From an uncultured Psychroserpens sp. (GTDB taxonomy: Bacteria; Bacteroidota; Bacteroidia; Flavobacteriales; Flavobacteriaceae): 64,000 nt of DNA. The DNA is taken from positions 62,001 through 126,000 of the forward strand of contig NZ_CANLNS010000005.1 in NCBI RefSeq assembly GCF_947492715.1, read 5' to 3'. Of this stretch, positions 1 to 7,989 are shown piece after piece (within the stretch, counting starts at the first letter, position 1; every line of letters begins with the position of its first letter). Under the pieces are notes generated by a model. It was not told the origin of the DNA. It worked only from the letters and a program-made list of their open reading frames with translations, and did not search any database. The position numbers and the translations under genes were made by a program.

Positions 1-6
1 TGATTC

Positions 7-486
7 TTAAGGGTTAACCGTATTTTGAAGTAATTCTGTTAGAAACCGAAGTAGGATGTCTGGTTCTGAAAAGAGCTTTTTAGAATACAGCCAATTTCGT
101 CGTATACCTATATTAAAAGTTCCTGTACTGGCTTTATAACCTGGGTTTACAGAATAATTTTTAGACTCTAAGATACGTGCAGCTTGAGCTTTGCTAATGA
201 CCCATTGTATACCGCCTTTATTGGGTCTTGTATCTTTTAAGCTGCAAACAAGTCCGTTAGCTTCAATTTTAAGCGTCGTTTCTTGTTTTGACGTCATGAA
301 CACCGTAAGTTCTGTGATTTTTGCGTTTTCGGTATCATCAGATGTGGTACCAACACTGACTTCCTCTTGGTCTGGTGTTTTAAGAAATGTGCGATAGGCA
401 ATAACTGCTGTAATCACAGCTGTAGCCGCCATAATGACCTGCGCTGAAGTGTTGATCCAATCTAAGTATGTGTATAACGGTGTCAT
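7..486 (-). CDS. hypothetical single-span membrane protein
   Basis: A 159-residue protein that I do not recognise. Residues about 13-32 form one hydrophobic, alanine- and valine-rich segment, so it is probably anchored in the inner membrane by its N-terminus. The remainder is soluble. It has a charged stretch (about 40-60) and a C-terminal part with the order KAQAARIL, then YKASTGTFNIG, then LYSKKLFSEPD. It begins with ATG and no alternative start is needed. A degenerate copy of the intergenic repeat lies just upstream. Being real is likely from the codon pattern and full length; the function is unknown. Confidence 0.5.
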   Translation of the reverse strand: MTPLYTYLDWINTSAQVIMAATAVITAVIAYRTFLKTPDQEEVSVGTTSDDTENAKITELTVFMTSKQETTLKIEANGLVCSLKDTRPNKGGIQWVISKAQAARILESKNYSVNPGYKASTGTFNIGIRRNWLYSKKLFSEPDILLRFLTELLQNTVNP

Positions 487-510
487 CGTTCTTAAAACGT
501 CGTTTGTAAT

Positions 511-540
511 TAGAACTAAGTTAGTAAAAGAAAATGAGTT
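511..540. repeat. partial copy of the intergenic repeat family
   Basis: The block CTAAGTTAGTAAAAGAAAAT is nearly identical to the core of the repeats at 1091-1160 and 4868-4995. The rest of the unit has diverged or been lost. It sits between the 159-residue gene and the DUF2750 gene. Confidence 0.5.
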
Positions 541-592
541 GCGTGTTTTTATGGTAATCGAATGTGTACATGCATCATTAACTGCTGGTGTT

Positions 593-1048
593 TTATTCAG
601 TTACTTCTTTTATTTGGTTTTCTAAGTCGTTGATTCCATTAAACTTTCTAAAATTCAAATCTTTTCCTATTGATCTTAATTCAGTTATTAATTCAAGAAT
701 TACATCCAATGGTTCAGCTTCAAATCCGAACAGATTTTGGTCAAATTCTGTTCCTATTAGCAGTCCGTCATTTGCCATTCCAACGCACCAATTTTCCATA
801 AATTCAGATAATGCGATTTCAGTTACTTTATAATTTTTCCATTCGTCTTTTGCGCAAGATTTAGCACGAACTTTTTCTGCCCAAAAACATATGAGTTCAA
901 TCGGATTTCCATTGTCATCCTCATATTGAGTCGAACTCGATGTAGCGAATCCGTTTTTACTTTTCAATCCGTAAACTATTTCGTTTTCAGAAACTGTTTT
1001 TATGAATTTTAGATGTCGATTTTTAAGTGTTATAGAATCTTGGAACAT
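593..1048 (-). CDS. DUF2750 domain protein
   Basis: A 151-residue soluble protein matching the DUF2750 pattern as I know it. The order is: an N-terminal 'F-x-K-T-V-x-E-N-E' segment (here FIKTVSENEIVYGLKSKNGF); a middle 'ICFWAEKVRAKSCAKDEW' block; then 'FMENWCVGMANDGLLIGT' followed by the LFG motif. The family's function is not established; members often occur next to SMI1/KNR4-like immunity proteins and in accessory regions. Intergenic repeats lie on both sides (511-540 and 1091-1160), so the gene looks like a self-contained unit. The family call rests on motif recall, not on a search. Confidence 0.75.
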   Translation of the reverse strand: MFQDSITLKNRHLKFIKTVSENEIVYGLKSKNGFATSSSTQYEDDNGNPIELICFWAEKVRAKSCAKDEWKNYKVTEIALSEFMENWCVGMANDGLLIGTEFDQNLFGFEAEPLDVILELITELRSIGKDLNFRKFNGINDLENQIKEVTE

Positions 1049-1090
1049 AGTTTTTTGCTAGTAGATAAAGTGTTTGAGTATGCTTTTAGG

Positions 1091-1160
1091 CTAGAACTAA
1101 GTTAGTAAAAGGAAATGAAATTGAGGGAAATCTGAAAGGATTTACAACGATATATGCAGT
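1091..1160. repeat. degenerate intergenic repeat copy
   Basis: It contains CTAAGTTAGTAAAAGGAAAT, then TTGAGGGAAATCTGAAAGGA, then CGATATATGCAGT. These align in order with the copy at 4868-4995, with about 20 central bases deleted. It separates the DUF2750 gene from the serine hydrolase gene. Confidence 0.6.
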
Positions 1161-1183
1161 AAGTAATTGAATAAGTTTATCGT

Positions 1184-2911
1184 TTATTCCAGGATAGCTG
1201 GAAGAATGTATTGCTCTAGTATTTTTTCAGGTTGCTGAAATTTCCCATTTCCAAAATTTCCCGAGGTTATGACAACTACCGAATCTAGCTCGGGAATCAC
1301 AAATATATACTGTCCTCCAGCTCCTCTAGCTTCAATAGATTCAATCTCTTGATTAGCTACGACATAGGTTTTATGCCACCACAAGTAGCCATATTCGTTG
1401 TTATCACTTGTATTCTCTAAACGTAGATATTTTTGAAAAGAGTTATTGACCCAATCTTCTGAAATAATCTTTTGTCCATTCCAGTGCCCTTTATTAAGAT
1501 AGAGTTGTCCAAATTTCAACATATCTCGAGGTGTTAAGTACATCCCACCTCCAAAATAAGGTGTTGTTGAGGTGTTTTCGGTTTGGATGATATAATTTGA
1601 AATACCTAAAGGAGCCAAAAGTTTTTGATCCATATATGATTCCAGAGGATAATCTAATTGTTCATTCAAGCATACGCCAAGTAAAAACGGGTTTGCAGAA
1701 CCATAAAAGGCGTGAGTTCCTGGTGTATTGATCATGGAAGCATCCATTACTGTTTTTAACCAATCATTTGAATTTTGATAGCTGCCTTCAGAAGCGGTCG
1801 AATTTCTATCTATACCAAAATCGATGGCATCTATTCCAGAGCTCATCGTTAATAGGTCTTTAATTCTAATTTTAGATCTTAAGGGATCTTTAGTGTTCTG
1901 ATAGTCTTGAGGTAAGAGCTCATTTATAAGTTGCTCGGTATTTTTTATAATATGGTCGTTAACAGCAATGCCTATCATAGACGAAGCAATGCTCTTTGAG
2001 GCCGAACGCTGATCGTGAGGAATAGCAGAATTGTAGCCATCAAAGTAGGCTTCAAACACTAATTTGTCCTGCCTTGCAATAAGAACACTATGTGTATTGA
2101 CCAAAGACTTTTTATTGATACTGTCAATCATTCTAATTAAAGGTGATGCTTTGATATCTAACTCTTGAATGCTAGCTGTGACCCAACCATCATTGGTTTG
2201 TATTGGTTTTTTAGTGCTTTGATTTAGGGGGCCATTAGAACTAATCTTGTTTAAATCCACATCAGAGCGTATCAAATTAGTAATGGCCATCGTTTTTTCA
2301 GATAGCATAATTTCTAATTGGATTTTATCGGTAAGCAATGTGGCCTTAAATTTCAATCCTGTTTTATAATCACGAAAAGATATAATGTTATTGTTCCTAA
2401 CAAACTGGCTGGCCCAAGTTCCCGTAAATCGCTGATCTCCAAAAACGGGATACGTAGCAAAACTACCGTCGTCATAATTTTCAAAACTTATAAAAACAGA
2501 TTGGGATTGCAGGCTATCAACCATAAACGGATTCCAAGTACCTGTAAATTCATTATTTTGAGTTTTTCTTAAATTGACATGATACATTAAAATTCCAGAG
2601 GTTATGAATCCAGCTATTTCTGTGGTATCGTTGTTATAAGAAAGGTTAAAATGTGTATGCTCATCGAGACTAAGTTGAATACGATCATTATGCGTTGATA
2701 TCAATTTTTTATTGATAGTTCCTACACCATTGGTAATGGTAAGATTGTAGGTATTAGAATCTAGATGTTCTATGGTTATATCGAAATTGAACGTATGGAT
2801 GTTTTCTAGCGTGCCTTCCCAATTTCCTTCATAATTTTTTAAATCATTTTGTGCACAACTTAGAAAAGTAAATGCTAATAGAAATGGAACAGCTAATAGG
2901 TGTTTAGTCAT
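1184..2911 (-). CDS. beta-lactamase-fold serine hydrolase, lipoprotein
   Basis: A 575-residue protein. Residues 1-19 are a lipoprotein signal peptide ending in LSC, so it is probably anchored in the cell envelope. Residues about 25-220 form an N-terminal beta-rich region not typical of the core enzyme. Residues about 260-570 are a class C beta-lactamase/penicillin-binding-protein-like hydrolase domain. The nucleophile motif S-x-x-K is SASK at 303-306. A Y-containing second motif lies in AFYGSANPFLLG, and a glycine-rich third motif in GAGGQYIFVIP replaces the usual KTG/HTG. Such proteins act as D-amino peptidases or esterases in the envelope; the substrate cannot be told. It is transcribed alone; the AraC gene upstream is on the same strand with a 59-base gap. 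Confidence 0.85.
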   Translation of the reverse strand: MTKHLLAVPFLLAFTFLSCAQNDLKNYEGNWEGTLENIHTFNFDITIEHLDSNTYNLTITNGVGTINKKLISTHNDRIQLSLDEHTHFNLSYNNDTTEIAGFITSGILMYHVNLRKTQNNEFTGTWNPFMVDSLQSQSVFISFENYDDGSFATYPVFGDQRFTGTWASQFVRNNNIISFRDYKTGLKFKATLLTDKIQLEIMLSEKTMAITNLIRSDVDLNKISSNGPLNQSTKKPIQTNDGWVTASIQELDIKASPLIRMIDSINKKSLVNTHSVLIARQDKLVFEAYFDGYNSAIPHDQRSASKSIASSMIGIAVNDHIIKNTEQLINELLPQDYQNTKDPLRSKIRIKDLLTMSSGIDAIDFGIDRNSTASEGSYQNSNDWLKTVMDASMINTPGTHAFYGSANPFLLGVCLNEQLDYPLESYMDQKLLAPLGISNYIIQTENTSTTPYFGGGMYLTPRDMLKFGQLYLNKGHWNGQKIISEDWVNNSFQKYLRLENTSDNNEYGYLWWHKTYVVANQEIESIEARGAGGQYIFVIPELDSVVVITSGNFGNGKFQQPEKILEQYILPAILE

Positions 2912-2970
2912 AATTTAATGTTTATTAAAGCCAAAAGTAGTTGATTAAAAACACTAAAACTTGTATCAGA

Positions 2971-3789
2971 TTAACATGACTTGTTTTTATTGAAATGCTT
3001 TCTATAAGCACTTGGATTCATGTTGAAATAGGATTTAAACACACGATTAAAATGACTTTGATCTGAAAAACCTGCTTGGTAAGCAATTTGAGTCAATGAG
3101 TTATTCGAATCAAATATAAGTGGAATGGCTTTTTTTATTTTCTCTTGTCTTATGTATTCTCCAAGACTAGTATTAAGGTATTTTGATGCAGATCGAGAAA
3201 TATGTACAGGATGAACGTTTAATTGCTCTGAGAGGTATTGAAGGCTTAATTGAGATGTGTCATAATGCAATAGTTCTTTTAATTCAAAAATCCAGTTCGG
3301 AACCGTTTTACCGTCACTTTCTTTAGAATCACTTAAGGCATCGCAAATTTGTAATACTAACAGTTCAACCGATACATTGCTGAATTCATCAGAACGCATA
3401 AATTCATAGTATAGCTTTGCAAAAAGAAAATGTATATGCGGATTTTGAACTAGCAAACTACCTTCAAACAGATTTAAGTCTATGCCATTTGTTTTGAACC
3501 AATCTTTTTGAAATTCTAAATGAAAACCGCTAGCCGCATGTGAGTGTTTAATACCATAATGTACCTCTTGCCAATTATTAAACATTAAACTTCCCGAAGG
3601 GCATCGTGTTTTTACTTTCGCATTACAGTCAATCATATTGCCATGCAAAACGAACATGAAGTATGGGTTTTCATGGTAATGCCAATCTGTTTTATCTATT
3701 GTATAGTTATATTGAGATAATAAGATACCGTTAAAAGATACCTCCGAATTTTGATTTCCGTAATACTCACCTTTAGTTAATATTTTCAT
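2971..3789 (-). CDS. AraC-family transcription regulator
   Basis: A protein of 272 residues if started at the ATG ending at 3789 (MKILTKGEYYGNQ). A longer frame to 3843 adds 18 hydrophobic residues that run into an intergenic repeat, so I prefer the shorter start. The N-terminal half is a cupin-like effector domain, with HYHENPYFMFVLHG typical of ligand-binding AraC proteins. The C-terminal 100 residues carry the two helix-turn-helix motifs, ending in the signature around IAYQAGFSDQSHFNRVFKSY and NPSAYRK. It may regulate the adjacent serine hydrolase, which lies downstream on the same strand, but no operator is evident. Confidence 0.88.
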   Translation of the reverse strand: MKILTKGEYYGNQNSEVSFNGILLSQYNYTIDKTDWHYHENPYFMFVLHGNMIDCNAKVKTRCPSGSLMFNNWQEVHYGIKHSHAASGFHLEFQKDWFKTNGIDLNLFEGSLLVQNPHIHFLFAKLYYEFMRSDEFSNVSVELLVLQICDALSDSKESDGKTVPNWIFELKELLHYDTSQLSLQYLSEQLNVHPVHISRSASKYLNTSLGEYIRQEKIKKAIPLIFDSNNSLTQIAYQAGFSDQSHFNRVFKSYFNMNPSAYRKHFNKNKSC

Positions 3790-3799
3790 TTTTATTGGG

Positions 3800-3855
3800 C
3801 TTGTACTAAGGTAGCAAAAGAAAATGAACTTTGGGACGTACAACTTTTGTTATAA
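3800..3855. repeat. partial intergenic repeat copy
   Basis: CTAAGGTAGCAAAAGAAAAT followed by GAACTTTGGGA matches the first half of the copy at 4868-4995. The second half is reduced to ACAACTTTTGTTA. It lies between the AraC gene and the next minus-strand gene. Confidence 0.55.
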
Positions 3856-3861
3856 ATCAGT

Positions 3862-4305
3862 CTATATATGGACTATTTCAACAATAGTTAGCTCTTTCAT
3901 GATTATCGAATAAATAGGCCTTCCATAAAAACGGAAATAGTTTCTTTTCTTTGAAGCTACGATTTCGGTATCTATATCATGGCTATTGTTGTCTTTATCG
4001 GGAATTAATAGGCCAATAATTATACAATTGGCTATATCTATTTTAGAGTTCGGTGTGTTTGAAGCCTCTTCTAATATCCTATTAAAATTTTCTTCGAGTC
4101 GCTTAAAATAGGATTTCTGGTAATCAGTAACATTTCCATTGGTTGTTGGTAGATCAATTTTAATGGGATAGCCTAAACTTTTAGAATAGACATTTCCGCG
4201 ATATGCATATTCGCCATAGTTCTGACTATATTTTAATTCACCAATACCATCAATATAGTCGAGTTGCTCTTTTGGTTTAGGTTTTGAAAAGTCAAATAAT
4301 CCCAT
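3862..4305 (-). CDS. hypothetical protein
   Basis: A 147-residue protein if started at the ATG ending at 4305 (MGLFDFSKPKPKEQ). A longer frame to 4416 would overlap the upstream gene by 68 bases and has no typical N-terminus, so the internal start is preferred. The opening 'MGLFDF' is common in Bacteroidota proteins of unknown function. It then has a glycine/tyrosine-rich strand region (ELKYSQNYGEYAYRGNVYS) and an alpha/beta C-terminus. There is no signal peptide or membrane span. It probably forms an operon with the COX1-motif membrane protein just upstream. I do not recognise the family. Confidence 0.6.
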   Translation of the reverse strand: MGLFDFSKPKPKEQLDYIDGIGELKYSQNYGEYAYRGNVYSKSLGYPIKIDLPTTNGNVTDYQKSYFKRLEENFNRILEEASNTPNSKIDIANCIIIGLLIPDKDNNSHDIDTEIVASKKRNYFRFYGRPIYSIIMKELTIVEIVHI

Positions 4306-4348
4306 GGGTTTTCTGAAATGGTTTGGTCGGTTGTTAAGGTTATGGCTT

Positions 4349-4846
4349 TTACGCCTCGGTTTTAAAATGTTGTCCGGTTTTAAATCCGAAATAGGGAAGA
4401 AAAACCAACAATACAATTTTACTTATAAAAATAATAGTCAATAATGAATCATGCTTTCCTGCCGTGTTTCCTGGGCTCTGTTCAAGGTTTGTGGCGCTTA
4501 GCGGAGGATATATGGTCCATCCAGAAGCTTGTTGAATAAAGGAATCTAGCATGGAGTCAATTCCGTTTAAAACGACAATTAAAAGTATCGTAGAGAGTAT
4601 TAAAATGAGGTTAGCCGTTAAACTTTTGAAATGTTCTCTTAAAGATCGAATACTGTAAACGAGGAAGCATATAAAGACAGCAGTTAGTACTGTAAAATGT
4701 AAATTGGAAATGACATAATAGGTGTCGTGAATATTGATATCGATTACAGCTTCAGATTTAAATCCGTTATTACCATAAACGACTAGATTCAAAACTAGAA
4801 TTAATCCGATTGTTCCAATGAACCAATACACTTCTTTTTTTTTCAT
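4349..4846 (-). CDS. small membrane protein with cytochrome oxidase subunit I motifs
   Basis: A 165-residue integral membrane protein with about four predicted spans (residues about 8-24, 50-66, 78-95, 135-152). Two short blocks match haem-copper oxidase subunit I strikingly. IHDTYYVISNLHF at residues 39-51 resembles the HDTYYVVAHFHY segment carrying haem ligands. WTIYPPLS at 110-117 resembles the WTVYPPLS loop. In true subunit I the WTVYPPLS block comes first and lies more than 200 residues before the other, so the order here is reversed. The first histidine of the HFH pair is asparagine here, which argues against oxidase catalysis. The protein is about a third of the usual subunit I length. 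Function unknown. Confidence 0.7.
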   Translation of the reverse strand: MKKKEVYWFIGTIGLILVLNLVVYGNNGFKSEAVIDINIHDTYYVISNLHFTVLTAVFICFLVYSIRSLREHFKSLTANLILILSTILLIVVLNGIDSMLDSFIQQASGWTIYPPLSATNLEQSPGNTAGKHDSLLTIIFISKIVLLVFLPYFGFKTGQHFKTEA

Positions 4847-4867
4847 AATTGTTCGACTATTTGTTTA

Positions 4868-4995
4868 TGCGCACCACAATTTATTTGTTGTATGGTTAGT
4901 GCCTAAGGTAGCAAAAGAAAATGAGCTTGAGGAAGTCTGCGAGGATTTTGGTAATTATGCGAGTACTAGCAATGAGCGATATATGGCGTTGGCCG
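4868..4995. repeat. intergenic repeat copy, nearly full length
   Basis: It begins near GCGCACCACAAT, contains GTGCCTAAGGTAGCAAAAGA, and ends in TACTAGCAATGAGCGATATA followed by TGGCGTTGGC. It aligns along its length with the copies at 11151-11283 and 12186-12318. It lies between the GNAT gene and the COX1-motif gene. The 128 bases hold no convincing gene. Confidence 0.65.
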
Positions 4996-5009
4996 TAGTT
5001 TTTATAGTC

Positions 5010-5525
5010 CTATACTTTTTTTGAGAACACTATATTTTCATATGCTTTTCCATTGACGAAAAAATTTAAATCTCCAACATTTTTAAATTCATTTTTTTCA
5101 TAGAATCTAATGGCTCTCTTGTTTTTTATGTACACTGTGAGCCACATCGTTTCTAGTTGTAGTGTTTTGGCTTGATTTTCAGCAAAAGTGAGAAGTTGTT
5201 GTCCAATTTTTAATGGGATAAAATCATTTAGGATGAAAATGCGTTCCAATTGACAACTGTTTTCTGATGTCATGTATTTGTTTGACGCTTTTAGTACTAA
5301 TTTGGCATAGCCAACAGGCAAATCATCTACATAGATAATATAAAAGTGTTGGTTGGGGTTGTTTATATGCTGTTTGGTCTTAGACACTGAAAAATTCTCA
5401 TTGAGGTATGTGGAAACATCATTTTTATCTTCGATATAATGACCATGAGATTCAGCCCAAGTTAGTCGACCTAAAAGTGCTAAAATGGCTGTATCTGCTT
5501 CTGTAGCTATTTTTATATTAATCAT
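5010..5525 (-). CDS. GNAT-family N-acetyltransferase
   Basis: A 171-residue soluble protein with the GNAT fold: an N-terminal IKIATEADTAILALL strand-helix; a central YIIYVDDLPVGYAKLVL pair of strands; a LERIFILNDFIPLKIGQQLL block, which is the acetyl-CoA pyrophosphate-binding region (a degenerate Q/R-x-x-G-x-G/A); and a C-terminal W-L-x-V-x-x-x-N-x-x-A-x-x-F-Y-x-x-x-x-F signature. It transfers an acetyl group from acetyl-CoA to an unknown amine. Its start overlaps the end of the upstream 78-residue membrane protein by eight bases, so the two are co-transcribed and probably translationally coupled. Confidence 0.85.
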   Translation of the reverse strand: MINIKIATEADTAILALLGRLTWAESHGHYIEDKNDVSTYLNENFSVSKTKQHINNPNQHFYIIYVDDLPVGYAKLVLKASNKYMTSENSCQLERIFILNDFIPLKIGQQLLTFAENQAKTLQLETMWLTVYIKNKRAIRFYEKNEFKNVGDLNFFVNGKAYENIVFSKKV

Positions 5526-5754
5526 TGCTATTCTTATTTAGTCGTAGTCTTCTTAAGTGATATCCATGAAGCAATACTGCAATGGTACATCCTACAATTA
5601 TGGGCGTTGCAGCAATTAGTGCGCCATATAAAATGTAAATGATATTAGCGATTAGTGAGATTAGCCTGAGTTTATATTCGCCTTTGGTAGACATTGAATA
5701 TAAGTTGATCACTAAACCTGCGTAACCAATACAATCAATTAAAAATGGACTCAT
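5518..5754 (-). CDS. small three-span membrane protein, SemiSWEET/YgjV-like
   Basis: A 78-residue protein with three hydrophobic segments (about 5-21, 30-47, 49-67) and a basic C-terminus. The arrangement 'GYAGLVINLYSMSTKGEYKL' then 'NIIYILYGALIAATPIIVG' resembles the three-helix repeat of bacterial SemiSWEET transporters and the YgjV inner-membrane family. The characteristic PQ of the PQ-loop is not present, so sugar transport is only a suggestion. It is the first gene of the pair with the GNAT enzyme and is divergent from the Lrp regulator, which could control it. Confidence 0.6.
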   Translation of the reverse strand: MSPFLIDCIGYAGLVINLYSMSTKGEYKLRLISLIANIIYILYGALIAATPIIVGCTIAVLLHGYHLRRLRLNKNSND

Positions 5755-5849
5755 GTTTTATCGTTTTCTGTTAGACTATGTAAGGTTGGTAACTATGCTT
5801 CTTAAAATCAGTGTAACAAATATAGAAAGCAGTATTTTGTTTTTAGTTT

Positions 5850-5887
5850 ATAATCGAATTAATAATTGTATATTTGATTTCGATTAT
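5850..5887 (+). promoter_or_regulatory. promoter -7 box within an inverted repeat, Lrp gene
   Basis: Arms ATAATCGAA (5850-5858) and TTCGATTAT (5879-5887) form a perfect 9-bp inverted repeat. Between them lies TATATTTG (5869-5876), a perfect TAnnTTTG -7 box. The nearest upstream TTTG (5836-5839) is too far for a good -33 element. The layout suggests an operator on the Lrp promoter, likely autoregulatory, and it could also act on the divergent gene ending at 5754. Confidence 0.55.
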
Positions 5888-5920
5888 ATCGAATAAATAC
5901 TAATAAAATTTTGATTACAA

Positions 5921-6331
5921 ATGGATGCACTGGATAAAAAGATACTTGAAATGCTAACAATTAATGCTAGAGAGAGCTTTGCTAATATTGGAAAAGACGT
6001 TGGTTTGTCTGCGCCTGCTATAGGCAAACGCGTGAGACAAATGGAAGAAGATGGTATCATAGAAGGCTATGCTTTAAAAGTTAATCATGAAAAATTAGGC
6101 ATAGAGACCAAAGCCTATATAACATTAGTTGTACATCGAGAACAAAGAGGATCATTAGATGCTCAAAAACAAATACAAGCCATGGAAGAAGTGCAAAGTT
6201 GTCATAGAATTACTGGTGATGATTGCTTATGCGTTTTGGGCTATTTTAGAAACAATAGGCACCTTATTTCCTTTCTTGAAAAAATCTCAGCGTATGGTGC
6301 GTCTAAAACGAGTATTATTTTAGAGGCGTGA
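5921..6331 (+). CDS. Lrp/AsnC-family transcription regulator
   Basis: A 136-residue protein. Residues 1-50 are the winged HTH (MDALDKKILEMLTINARESF; IGKDVGLSAPAIGKRVRQME; GIIEGYALKVN). Residues about 60-130 are the RAM/ligand-binding domain with the family's VQSCHRITGDDCLCVLGYF segment. Lrp-type proteins respond to amino acids or related metabolites and usually regulate a divergent gene. The divergent neighbour is the small membrane protein plus GNAT pair. The length is slightly short of the typical 150 residues but both domains are present. Confidence 0.92.
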   Translation: MDALDKKILEMLTINARESFANIGKDVGLSAPAIGKRVRQMEEDGIIEGYALKVNHEKLGIETKAYITLVVHREQRGSLDAQKQIQAMEEVQSCHRITGDDCLCVLGYFRNNRHLISFLEKISAYGASKTSIILEA

Positions 6332-6350
6332 TTTGTGTTTTTGGGAGGAT

Positions 6351-6593
6351 TCAATCCTTCTTTTCATTTAAGACATCAAGTAAGAACACTAGAGATGTGT
6401 CAAGACCATGACTAACCTTTAATAAGGTTTTTAGCGTAGCAGATGTATGTCCATTTTCGAGGCGTTGGATAGAGCGTACATCAATATCAGACTTTACTGC
6501 AAGCTCTTCTTGAGTGATGTTTTGTTCAGCGCGTAACGCCTTAATACGTTTTCCAATTCTGGTGATAATGTCCTCTAATTCTAACTTTTTCAT
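6351..6593 (-). CDS. XRE-family HTH regulator
   Basis: An 80-residue DNA-binding protein if started at the ATG ending at 6593 (MKKLELEDIITRIGKRIKAL). The open frame continues to 6698 but the extra residues run through the promoter and palindrome, so they are not coding. The single HTH_3 domain covers residues about 14-68 (LRAEQNITQEELAVKSDIDV; SIQRLENGHTSATLKTLLKV). It lies divergent to the lipoprotein operon, and a perfect palindrome sits in the shared intergenic region, so it is probably the repressor of that operon and of itself. Confidence 0.85.
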   Translation of the reverse strand: MKKLELEDIITRIGKRIKALRAEQNITQEELAVKSDIDVRSIQRLENGHTSATLKTLLKVSHGLDTSLVFLLDVLNEKKD

Positions 6594-6643
6594 TACAAGC
6601 GGAGTGAATGATAAATGAAAAATAGAGGTTAATTGATAATATA

Positions 6644-6687
6644 AACACGACAAATTTGTCGTGTTGTCAAAATAATTTATATATTTG
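6644..6687 (+). promoter_or_regulatory. palindromic operator overlapping the promoter of the lipoprotein operon
   Basis: Bases 6644-6665 form a perfect 22-bp palindrome with half-site AACACGACAAA. A TTTG inside it (6655-6658) works as the -33 element, followed after 21 bases by TATATTTG (6680-6687), a perfect TAnnTTTG box. A repressor bound to the palindrome would block RNA polymerase. The XRE regulator encoded 50 bases away is the obvious candidate. Confidence 0.7.
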
Positions 6688-6744
6688 GCCATAATCATTG
6701 ATAATCAAGGTCTTTACTTCTGACTACCTAAAAAAAAATACTTT

Positions 6745-7986
6745 ATGAAAACACTTTGCTCTAAAATTTGTATTGCTCTTTTGTTACTTACTAGTATAGG
6801 ATGTAGCGAAAAAGAAATACAGCACGATGAAACACAATTACAACAAATAACGCTTCCAGTAGTTTCTGAAAAGGTTAATTTCGAAAGCATACCACACTAC
6901 AATAGAATTGTAGAACGACTTAATAAACTACACGAAAAGTTCAACAACAAGAGCGCATTAGCTAGAGATGGCGACGATGAAATGCTAAGCATTATTACCG
7001 AAGATGTCTTATATACCCAATATGATAGTACACATACTTATACCTTTAAAATTTTAAGAGAACAGCCACAGGCTTATGTTGAAAATCTGGTATTGCATTA
7101 TAATCTTGATGCAGATGATTATGACGAATATTTAGTGCAATATCATGTTAATGCAGAAGCGTTTTTAGAATTGAGTACTAACGGACTCCTTCAAAGCTCA
7201 GAACAAGTTACAATAACGACCTTAGATCAAGGTTTTTTAGATGACAACTTAGTCAATAGTGGTTGTGAGAGAGTTTGTGAAACCATTTATGTTACTTGTG
7301 AGTGGGATTTTCACGACGAAAGTAATATTAGTGATTGGACTAATTGTAATTCCTACGGAACCATAGGAGGACCATCTACCTACCAATCGTGTAGTTCTAT
7401 TTGTGATGATACTGGCGGGGAAGACGAAACCATAGATGATGGCGATTCTGGAGGTGGCGGTAAAGGTGATGTGATTACCAATCCGAATACCAACGAGCCT
7501 TGTGATGCAAATGATGGTAGCATTGGTGTTACAGGAACTAATGGTGAGTGTATTGATGTAAATGATTGGGTTGAAGATGAACAAAGTAAGAATCAGCTTT
7601 GTGGAACATATAATTTTATTACTATTGGAAATGCTTCGGTTGCGAATATTTCGGGACTAGGTATATTTGCTAAAAGTAGTACAGGAGATATGCTCTCGGT
7701 TACTTTTTTCACGCCATTGTGTGTCACCATACCAAATTATAATCTACCTTTATCTCAGGCATCAGTGAAATTTAATACGGCTTGGGCACTTACTATGAAT
7801 GAAGTTTTAACCTATTTAAATAATACACAAGGCATATTTAACCCAACGCCTGCCGCAATTAGAACATTAATTTTGGAATTTCTTACAGTTAACTTAAATT
7901 TGATTGCTGGTATAGAAAATGGAGTTTCAGTCGTATCATATAGCTGCGAAGGGGTACCTACAACACCAGCTGTATATTGCCCTTAA
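6745..7986 (+). CDS. hypothetical acidic lipoprotein
   Basis: A 413-residue protein. Residues 1-20 form a lipoprotein signal peptide with lipobox SIGC. After it comes an alpha-helical, charged region (about 30-150). A cysteine-rich segment follows (about 172-220, with CERVCETIYVTC and CSSICDD). Then comes an Asp/Gly-rich linker (about 223-245, SGGGGKGDV) and a hydrophobic C-terminal domain (about 285-400) ending in VYCP. The many cysteines suggest disulfides and an extracytoplasmic location. I do not recognise the family. It is the first gene of a three-gene operon (gap of three bases to the next gene), driven by the palindrome-controlled promoter. Confidence 0.75.
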   Translation: MKTLCSKICIALLLLTSIGCSEKEIQHDETQLQQITLPVVSEKVNFESIPHYNRIVERLNKLHEKFNNKSALARDGDDEMLSIITEDVLYTQYDSTHTYTFKILREQPQAYVENLVLHYNLDADDYDEYLVQYHVNAEAFLELSTNGLLQSSEQVTITTLDQGFLDDNLVNSGCERVCETIYVTCEWDFHDESNISDWTNCNSYGTIGGPSTYQSCSSICDDTGGEDETIDDGDSGGGGKGDVITNPNTNEPCDANDGSIGVTGTNGECIDVNDWVEDEQSKNQLCGTYNFITIGNASVANISGLGIFAKSSTGDMLSVTFFTPLCVTIPNYNLPLSQASVKFNTAWALTMNEVLTYLNNTQGIFNPTPAAIRTLILEFLTVNLNLIAGIENGVSVVSYSCEGVPTTPAVYCP

Positions 7987-7989
7987 CAC

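Noticed and set aside
3789-3843. Extended N-terminus of the AraC regulator
   Set aside because: The extra residues come from an intergenic repeat copy and are hydrophobic without similarity to the family.
4818-5024. A 68-residue plus-strand gene
   Set aside because: It is made of the repeat copy at 4868-4995 and part of neighbouring genes on the other strand.
7249-7584. A minus-strand 111-residue frame opposite the lipoprotein gene
   Set aside because: It is a mirror of the repetitive Asp/Gly/Thr-rich coding sequence and has no independent start or motif.
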